Shown one piece after another: positions 1-5,422 of a stretch of DNA of 5,422 nt. The stretch lies in the NCBI GenBank assembly GCA_002422125.1, contig DITF01000216.1:1-5422 (forward strand), written 5' to 3'. The notes below the pieces were generated by a model that saw only the letters and a list, made by a program, of their open reading frames with translations, did not search any database and was not told where the DNA came from. Origin of the DNA: a bacterium UBP17_UBA6191 (GTDB lineage: Bacteria > Muiribacteriota > UBA6191). The position numbers and the translations under genes were made by a program. Every line of letters begins with the position of its first letter. Position 1 is the first letter of the stretch.

Positions 1-1260
1 ACTGCCCTCCATAATGTTATACATCCCACATTTGGAGCAAGCGCCACTACCGACTTTAAGTACTATCGACATGAGATCCTAAGTGTAATTTTAAAGGATG
101 CGGCGACAACAGCACAGCCCGAATATATCTTCAAAAAAATTGACCCCATCGAATCTTCAGAAGCGGTGGAAAATGAATTGTTGACTCAGACCAATATTAA
201 GAAACCCGGCGAGGCTTTTAAAAAGTTTGAGAAAGAACTGGCCTCCGAAATCGATGGTTTTAAAGTTTTTGTACCTATAACAAACGCGGAGAATAAGAAT
301 GTCTTAGGCTTTAAGACCACCGCAACCGATAACTTGGAGTTCAGAGCATTAGGATCTGGCGTAAGACAACTGATCAAACTGAAATGGCGCTGTCTAAAAA
401 TTGAATTCGAGTGTAAAAATGATATTGACCGGCTGGTAATCTGTATTGACGAACCCGAACTTCATTTACATCCCACCCTGCAAAAAGCCTTCATTGAGTT
501 TATCTGCTCGGATAAAACTAATGCCCAATATTTGATTGCCACCCACTCACCCTCGATCCTGAATTTCAAAAAGACTAAAATCTATCAATTTCAGTTGGAT
601 GACGAAGCCCACACAAAGGTTACTCCCACCAATTCGGCAACCGAAGTTTTTGAAGCCTGTACCGATATTGGCTGTAAGGCCTCCGATATCCTTCAGGCCA
701 ACTGTATAGTGTGGGTAGAGGGCCCTTCCGATATCATCTACCTTAGGCACTGGATCGAGAAACTAAATCCTCAACTTCAAGAAGGAGTTCATTATTCCAT
801 CATGTTTTATGGTGGGAGTCTTTTAAGCCATGTCAGCCTAAGTGAGAAAGTGGACGAGGAAGTGGAGAAATTTATTCGACTACTACCCATAAACCAAAAC
901 TCATTTGTGATTATGGACAGTGACCAAGAGGACTCTGAATCCAATCTAAAATCAAGAGTAAAACGCATAGCCAAAGAATGCCCAAATGCCCATTGGATCA
1001 CAACTGGTAGAGAAATTGAAAACTATCTAAATCCCGTAATTGTCAAACAAATTGCAAATGATTATCCACAGTGGAATCTGAATGATGTGACTAAGTTTGA
1101 GAGAGTTAATCCAAATGAAAAAGTTAGAAAGACTATATTAGCGTCACTATATGTTTCCATGGATAATGGGGAATTCCATACTGATGAACTGGGAAATGAT
1201 CTTAAATCTCAGATGAAAGCCCTCTGCGACTTCATCAAAAAGTCCAACCACCTAACCTAA
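1..1260 (+). CDS. OLD-family-like ATP-dependent endonuclease (ABC ATPase + TOPRIM), 5' end outside the window
   Basis: The reading frame is open from base 1 to the TAA at 1258-1260, giving 419 visible residues with no start in view. The GTG at 166 is in frame but has no clear ribosome-binding site, and the 55 codons before it are open, so I treat it as internal. Motifs, numbered from base 1: ABC-signature-like LGSGVRQ (117-123), Walker B LVICIDEPELHLHP (145-158), H-loop ATHSP (180-184), then a TOPRIM-like domain with the glutamate motif VEGPSD (239-244), the DxD motif in IMDSDQED (304-311) and REIENYL (337-343). The Walker A P-loop must lie upstream. Such proteins typically couple ATP-driven dimer rearrangement to metal-dependent DNA cleavage in the cytoplasm, and many act in phage defence. 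The key acidic residues are intact, so the gene looks functional. The subclass is unresolved: class 1 OLD, GajA-like, retron-linked OLD, or an ATPase fused to a DUF4435-type TOPRIM as in PARIS. No helicase or other partner follows it. Confidence 0.88.
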   Translation, partial: TALHNVIHPTFGASATTDFKYYRHEILSVILKDAATTAQPEYIFKKIDPIESSEAVENELLTQTNIKKPGEAFKKFEKELASEIDGFKVFVPITNAENKNVLGFKTTATDNLEFRALGSGVRQLIKLKWRCLKIEFECKNDIDRLVICIDEPELHLHPTLQKAFIEFICSDKTNAQYLIATHSPSILNFKKTKIYQFQLDDEAHTKVTPTNSATEVFEACTDIGCKASDILQANCIVWVEGPSDIIYLRHWIEKLNPQLQEGVHYSIMFYGGSLLSHVSLSEKVDEEVEKFIRLLPINQNSFVIMDSDQEDSESNLKSRVKRIAKECPNAHWITTGREIENYLNPVIVKQIANDYPQWNLNDVTKFERVNPNEKVRKTILASLYVSMDNGEFHTDELGNDLKSQMKALCDFIKKSNHLT

Positions 1261-1269
1261 GCCAAAACC
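1261..1269. other. Nine-base convergent intergenic junction
   Basis: Only nine bases lie between the TAA of the plus-strand nuclease gene and the TAG of the minus-strand gene. There is no room for an intergenic terminator. The best nearby inverted repeats are inside the minus-strand gene: CCGAG/CTCGG with a 10-base loop near 1298-1317, and AGCCA/TGGCT with a 3-base loop near 1374-1386. Both are short and have no following T-run, so I do not call them terminators. Transcription from each side probably enters the other gene, or ends in a Rho-dependent way. Confidence 0.8.
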
Positions 1270-4200
1270 CTAAGGCCTAACAGTATATCTATGCACCCGA
1301 GAGCGATTGACCTCGGAGACAAAGAGGGATTTGTCAGCGAATGTTATCGATAAGGGGCCGCTTAAGGCTTCTGAGCCAGCTTGGCTGATTTCCTGAACCA
1401 GAGTAAACCCAAGGCCAGGATCAAGGGTGAAAATGCCGACACGACCGGAGATATCAGCGACGGCCAGTAAGTCGTCCTGACAGGCCATGGCTGTAGGGGT
1501 GGTGATGGGGTAGGAATTGAGGCTGTAGCTTAGAAGTGGGATGGACTGAAACGAAGCGTTGTTGCTCATAAGTTTGGTGCCAATCGAAAAGGGCATAAAC
1601 TGAACCATGTGGGCAGGGCTTGTGCCAACGACGGCAAGTCCGGTGCTTAAGGTGCAGATTCCAATGGAGCCTGACTGCTGGGGTAAGTTGGATTGGGTAT
1701 TGACCCCGGTCTCGGGGCTTAACATTTGCACCCGATCGCTACCCGGCATATCTTCCACCAGAAAATAGCGATCTTCGTTGTCACGGGCGTAGCTAAAACC
1801 CTTGAGATTAAAAAATGTACTGCTGCCCTGGGTAAATTGCGTGTAGACGGGATTTTGGGTCTGATTGCTCACAGTAACAAGTCTCTGATTATTGGTTAGA
1901 ACGGCTGTAAACGATGTGCTTTGGGCAATGTTTTGCCGTACCAAAGCTGTTGCTGTCATAAGAAACAAAGAACTGGTGCTACTACTGAATTGCTCCAAGG
2001 ACTGGGTAAAATACTGGGGATTGAGGTAGTTTTGCGTATTTTCAGTAAGAGTTTTTTCCTTCTGGATAAATAGAACCGAACCAAAATCAGGCAGGCCGGA
2101 TCCGGTTAAATCAGAAATGATCTGTCGACCCTGAATTTCACCATCCGAGGCAATCGAATCAATTCCATCAAGTCTTTGATCCAATACCATTGCCGCATCC
2201 TTGGCTGTGCCAAGAAGTCTTGGCTCCACAAAGCCCCCGGCGGCATAGGGGTTTTTCCCCAGATATCCTTCCAAGACCCCATCGGTGGTAAATACAGAAA
2301 TCCTTTGCGCTCTGGAATCGACAACATACAGTTTCAAAAAGGAGGCTGCCCCGGGCGGTCGAAAGCCACGAATGGCATCGATGGATAAAAACTGCCCCGG
2401 TTTGTGACCAAATCCCCCAAACGAAGTTACCGTAACTGGTGTTCCCGAAGCCATGGAATAACGAATGACCTTATGCGTAGTTGTATCAGAAATGTACATG
2501 ACACTGCCATTCACCTCCATTTCAATGACCCCAGGCTTAATACCAGAACCAAGATCCAATGGCGGCAAGGTACTAAAACCAAAATTGTTGACGCGGTTGT
2601 TGTACTGATACCTGTGGATCAAAGAAGTAGCAGGCTCCACAAGGTGGACGGTCTCAATTGAAATCACGGGATCATCGGCTGGTCCGAGTCCCCCTGTGTG
2701 TACCTGGGTCACCACCATACTGGAAATTGTAGAGGTGGGCCCAGTGCCGACAGATGCCGTGGATGCCGTTCTACCCCCTTCAGATGGGTAAGAAGTTGGG
2801 GACAAGTCACGAGCTGAGGACACATAACGCCAAAGCCTTGGTTCAGCCGGGTTAATCGATGGGGTGTAGACAAAATTTACATGATTGTTGGCACTAAAAA
2901 CATCGAGCCTTTGAACGGGAGCAAATCTGACCAAAGTACCTTGAGGATAGGTTAGAGTGACGCTGGCTGTAACTCCGGTTCGGTATGGCAGGGAAGCAGT
3001 GCCCCCTTCCTGAGAACCATCGGGGCGAAAGCGAGCCAAGGTATTGGTAATCTCAATGGCCGTGCGCGCAAATTGCCCATGCAAGGAGTAAGACTCCAAG
3101 CTTAAAGTCCCCTGCTTTCCCCAGAATGAATCCATTGTGATCCAGGTGGTCAGGGTCGAAAATCCACTCCCTGTGGCAGTGTCTCCCAAAAGTGTTCGTG
3201 AAACCTCACCTTTGGAATCCAGCACCTCTATTCTGGCCCGTGCCCTGTCAGCCACAATAAAGTTGGAGTACGAATTGCCTGTAAAGCCCACAAAAAACGG
3301 CTCTGTAAACTGAGGTTCGGCTTTAATGGTCTGCTGATATAAAGGAAATATGGATAATGAAATACTCTGGGTGGTCAGATTTCCAAAACCATCGGCTGCG
3401 GTGAGGGACAATACCTGTGATCCTGAGGGTAAGGTTACCGTGGCTGAGAAAGAACGGGAAGATTCTTGAGGCAATGTGACAAAATTTCTCCAGGGAGAAA
3501 GATTAAAAGGTCCAACCCCAAAGGTGGCTGAGACTCCAACCGCCACTACTGAGGTAACTTCAGATAACTGATCCACTGCCTTGCCCGTCAGGGTGAACTT
3601 GCCAGAGGTAAGAGTCACTCCCGATTGAATCGACAAATCTGTTAGGACGGGACCGGCTGTATCCTTTTGTAAATACAAGACCTCTCGCTTACGAATGGAG
3701 CGTTTGGTATGCGGAGAAAAGAGGGTTTTTGAATTGTCCTGTAAATCAAGCACCACAGGCCAATACCCATCATCGCTTAATCGGAGTTCTGCCAGAAATG
3801 GAACTCTGGTCTGCACTCCTAAGGCATCCACAGCTTCAGGTAATGAAAATGATTGTAAAACAGATGTATTGCCAAGGTTTGGAAATACGACTGCCGGATC
3901 GGTAACTCCATAAAGCTGGGCTCTGCTGGCTACAGCCGGATTAAATTGATTGCCACTGCTGGAATTCATGCGCATTCTAAACCCAACAAAATTGTTTTGC
4001 ACCACACCTAAATCAAAACCGGAAACATCAGATAATACCCCTGACAGCACCACGCTACAGCTAGTCACTGCCCCATTTACAGGCAGAGAACAGCTTGTAG
4101 CCCGAATTACATCTATGGCACTTCTTGGCGCATCCAGATAATTCTGATCGATGGTTTTTGGTAAAAATCCAGGGGCCGAGGCGGCATTCAGAATACCCGT

Positions 4201-5422
4201 CAGTATTAAAGATGGTGGAGTAATATCGTTGAGATTAAATGTTACCAGCGGTGAGGCATCGGTATAAAACTGGGTAAAACCAAAAAAATCAGATACCTGA
4301 CCGGTGATTCGATTACTGACCCTTTCGGATAAAGGCAAGGTCACGCGATAAGAGCCATCGCTTGAGGTTGTGGCGGTCTGACACAATAGGGAGGAACAGA
4401 GGATAAAAGTCGAGATGCCGGATTCATCAAGTGCTGTCAGCCGCAAAGGCACATTGCTGGTCTGTAAAACGCTGGAACCAGTACTGGAGGTAGGTTCAAG
4501 CAAGGCCACTATTGGAGGAGATACATCCAGCCTGTCCACAAAAAGCCTGTAATTATAAAGGCTTTTAAAAACATCGGCGAACGCTGTAGTACGACTGTCA
4601 TTGTTCTTTTTGTCCAAGGCCGAGATTACTACTCTTAAACTGGTGGATGAGGCGGAAAACGGCACTGCCTCAGTACTTAAATCGATACTTCTTCTAAAGG
4701 TGTGATCCACTCCATTAATCGAAAATACATCAAAATTCTGATTATTAAAGCGCATCAGGGAGACCCCGGAAATATCGGTAATAGTCCCAGATATCTCAAC
4801 CGATCCCGTGGTTAAAAGGTCGATAGCAACGCTTTGAGCCTGGGTAGGTGAAAATTCATAACGGATGGAATCCGAGGGCAGAGAAACCGTAACATAGGTT
4901 AAGGGATACTGGGAATCCAGACTGCGAATTACGGGAATGTTGCGGCCGGAAAATACGGTAATGGAAGTCACCTTCAGAACAGGTGGCTGGGCATCCAAGG
5001 CTCGAAACTTAAGGATATAGGGGGCCTTATTGCGATTGCCAAAAATATCTTCAGCATAAATATGCAGACTGTTTTCAATCCCGGATTCCACCAAGACATC
5101 TTTGGCCTGCCAGTCCGCAAAACCTGAACCAAGATTTAAGGCCGCATAAGTAGTGGCAGAGCCCTCGCGCAAGGAGGCATTGGATACAATCACTGAAACC
5201 ACGGCAGATAAATCCGATGCTTTCCCGATTACATCAATACTGGTTTTTGTGGTTTCTGGGTCAGTCGGTAATGGAGAGGTAAATGAAACCGCAGGTGGTT
5301 CATTATCAAGATTAAACAGATTGCTCAATACAGGGGTATCAAACTGGGTTGTTCGTGAAAACTCCCGAACCGAAGCCGTAATTCGGACATTCTGTTGTGA
5401 TTTTTCACCCAACAGTCCTCCG
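1270..5422 (-). CDS. Large Ig-like repeat / NHL-type beta-propeller protein, probably exported; 5' end outside the window
   Basis: The minus-strand frame is open from the window edge to a TAG at 1272-1270. A TTG at 5412-5410 could be read as a start, but three open codons precede it up to the edge and the sequence after it is mid-domain, so it is almost certainly an internal leucine. Residues below are counted from that TTG (1,380 in all). Residues 36-690 form five Ig-like modules, opened by DNEPP (36), DAQPP (140), DVSPP (296), DITPP (396) and DTAGP (584). Several carry a G-x-A/V-x-D-x-S core and end in A-x-D-x-FGN-type strands. Residues about 691-1380 look like a beta-propeller with NHL-like blades, for example FGGFGHKPGQF (998-1008) and LYVVDSRAQRISVF (1028-1041). 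Only six cysteines occur. There is no C-terminal anchor or sorting motif, and the end falls in a propeller strand. A signal peptide, if present, is off the window. The likely role is cell-surface or secreted adhesion or scaffolding; no catalytic motif was seen and no specific function can be assigned. Confidence 0.88.
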   Translation of the reverse strand, partial: GGLLGEKSQQNVRITASVREFSRTTQFDTPVLSNLFNLDNEPPAVSFTSPLPTDPETTKTSIDVIGKASDLSAVVSVIVSNASLREGSATTYAALNLGSGFADWQAKDVLVESGIENSLHIYAEDIFGNRNKAPYILKFRALDAQPPVLKVTSITVFSGRNIPVIRSLDSQYPLTYVTVSLPSDSIRYEFSPTQAQSVAIDLLTTGSVEISGTITDISGVSLMRFNNQNFDVFSINGVDHTFRRSIDLSTEAVPFSASSTSLRVVISALDKKNNDSRTTAFADVFKSLYNYRLFVDRLDVSPPIVALLEPTSSTGSSVLQTSNVPLRLTALDESGISTFILCSSLLCQTATTSSDGSYRVTLPLSERVSNRITGQVSDFFGFTQFYTDASPLVTFNLNDITPPSLILTGILNAASAPGFLPKTIDQNYLDAPRSAIDVIRATSCSLPVNGAVTSCSVVLSGVLSDVSGFDLGVVQNNFVGFRMRMNSSSGNQFNPAVASRAQLYGVTDPAVVFPNLGNTSVLQSFSLPEAVDALGVQTRVPFLAELRLSDDGYWPVVLDLQDNSKTLFSPHTKRSIRKREVLYLQKDTAGPVLTDLSIQSGVTLTSGKFTLTGKAVDQLSEVTSVVAVGVSATFGVGPFNLSPWRNFVTLPQESSRSFSATVTLPSGSQVLSLTAADGFGNLTTQSISLSIFPLYQQTIKAEPQFTEPFFVGFTGNSYSNFIVADRARARIEVLDSKGEVSRTLLGDTATGSGFSTLTTWITMDSFWGKQGTLSLESYSLHGQFARTAIEITNTLARFRPDGSQEGGTASLPYRTGVTASVTLTYPQGTLVRFAPVQRLDVFSANNHVNFVYTPSINPAEPRLWRYVSSARDLSPTSYPSEGGRTASTASVGTGPTSTISSMVVTQVHTGGLGPADDPVISIETVHLVEPATSLIHRYQYNNRVNNFGFSTLPPLDLGSGIKPGVIEMEVNGSVMYISDTTTHKVIRYSMASGTPVTVTSFGGFGHKPGQFLSIDAIRGFRPPGAASFLKLYVVDSRAQRISVFTTDGVLEGYLGKNPYAAGGFVEPRLLGTAKDAAMVLDQRLDGIDSIASDGEIQGRQIISDLTGSGLPDFGSVLFIQKEKTLTENTQNYLNPQYFTQSLEQFSSSTSSLFLMTATALVRQNIAQSTSFTAVLTNNQRLVTVSNQTQNPVYTQFTQGSSTFFNLKGFSYARDNEDRYFLVEDMPGSDRVQMLSPETGVNTQSNLPQQSGSIGICTLSTGLAVVGTSPAHMVQFMPFSIGTKLMSNNASFQSIPLLSYSLNSYPITTPTAMACQDDLLAVADISGRVGIFTLDPGLGFTLVQEISQAGSEALSGPLSITFADKSLFVSEVNRSRVHRYTVRP
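1273..3342 (-). other. C-terminal NHL-like beta-propeller region of the large protein
   Basis: This encodes residues about 691-1380 (counted from the TTG at 5412). Blade-like segments with the NHL pattern (a hydrophobic strand ending in a V/S-D or similar, polar residues, then R/K-I/V-x-V/R-F/Y) occur at FIVADRARARIEVLD (718-732), MYISDTTTHKVIRY (972-985), LYVVDSRAQRISVF (1028-1041), LLAVADISGRVGIF (1315-1328) and LFVSEVNRSRVHRY (1363-1376). The segment FGGFGHKPGQF (998-1008) is a textbook inter-blade NHL sequence. Spacing between blades is irregular, with long Ser/Thr-rich inserts, so the blade count (six or so) is uncertain. NHL propellers usually bind proteins, carbohydrates or other ligands. 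The last blade reaching the C-terminus fits closure of the ring by the terminal strand. Confidence 0.68.
3343..5307 (-). repeat. Array of five Ig-like beta-sandwich modules within the large protein
   Basis: Five divergent protein-level modules of about 100 to 190 residues each start with Asp-x-x-(Pro/Gly)-Pro followed by a beta strand. The linkers lie at 5293-5307, 4981-4995, 4513-4527, 4213-4227 and 3649-3663. The first (DNEPPAVSFTSP) and last (DTAGPVLTDLSI) modules are closest to the usual pattern: linker, a strand containing GKASD or GKAVD, a W-x-x-x-V turn region, then a strand ending near D-x-FGN. This resembles the Glucodextranase-B / bacterial Ig-like families of extracellular proteins, in which the modules act as spacers or binding domains. 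Modules 2 and 4 are longer, with insertions. The copies have diverged strongly, and I saw no long exact DNA repeat between them, which suggests old duplications rather than recent expansion. Family assignment is from pattern only. Confidence 0.7.

Noticed and set aside
14..82. Short frame starting at the ATG at 14 and ending at the TAA near 82
   Set aside because: It has only about 22 codons and overlaps the much longer open frame of the nuclease gene. It is a shadow.
166..168. GTG as the start codon of the ATPase-TOPRIM gene
   Set aside because: The same frame is open for all 55 codons back to base 1, no convincing Shine-Dalgarno sequence precedes the GTG, and the family needs a Walker A domain upstream. 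The true start is outside the window.
186..1001. Minus-strand open frames opposite the nuclease gene
   Set aside because: All three (186-377, 547-750, 807-1001) overlap conserved ATPase or TOPRIM motifs on the plus strand and show no protein features of their own.
1298..1386. Possible terminator hairpins just past the nuclease stop codon
   Set aside because: Stems are only five base pairs and lack a downstream T-run. Both lie within coding sequence and look like chance inverted repeats.
2176..2661. Plus-strand open frames opposite the large gene (2176-2388 and 2404-2661)
   Set aside because: They lie wholly antisense to a well-supported coding region, have no recognisable domain, and have the odd composition of shadow frames.
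3695..4141. Plus-strand open frames at 3695-3913 and 3950-4141
   Set aside because: They are antisense shadows of the Ig-module coding region, with no recognisable domain or independent coding signal.
5410..5412. TTG as the start codon of the large minus-strand gene
   Set aside because: The frame stays open to the window edge (Gly-Gly-Leu before it), no ribosome-binding site or signal peptide follows, and the encoded sequence begins inside a domain.

Overview
The window holds two long protein-coding genes that point at each other (tail to tail) and fill it almost completely. Both run off the window at their 5' ends, so neither true start codon is visible. Only 9 bases (1261-1269) separate the two stop codons. 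I found no RNA gene, CRISPR array, insertion sequence, promoter, riboswitch or convincing terminator.

Left part, plus strand (1-1260): the C-terminal 419 residues of an ABC-type ATPase joined to a TOPRIM nuclease-like domain, the architecture of OLD-family ATP-dependent endonucleases. An ABC-signature-like motif, a Walker B motif, an H-loop histidine and the acidic TOPRIM motifs are all readable. The Walker A half lies upstream of the window. Proteins of this build are often anti-phage or DNA-processing enzymes (OLD, Gabija GajA, retron-linked OLD nucleases, PARIS), but the partner gene that would tell these apart is not in view.

Right part, minus strand (5422-1270): at least 1,383 codons of a very large protein that is probably exported. 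Its visible N-terminal half is a chain of five Ig-like beta-sandwich modules, each opened by an Asp-x-x-(Pro/Gly)-Pro linker. Its C-terminal half looks like a divergent beta-propeller with NHL-like blades. It has only six cysteines, four of them in two close pairs, which fits folding outside the cytoplasm.

Organism: a bacterium of intermediate GC. Large Ig-plus-NHL surface or secreted proteins of this kind are familiar from predatory and other delta-type lineages (Bdellovibrionota, Myxococcota), but this is a weak inference and no marker gene is present. Nothing shows that the two genes work together. The nuclease gene is AT-richer than the adjoining part of its neighbour (single-line hand counts of about 33-40% against about 57-60% GC), so it could be a separately acquired defence-type gene beside a resident surface-protein gene.
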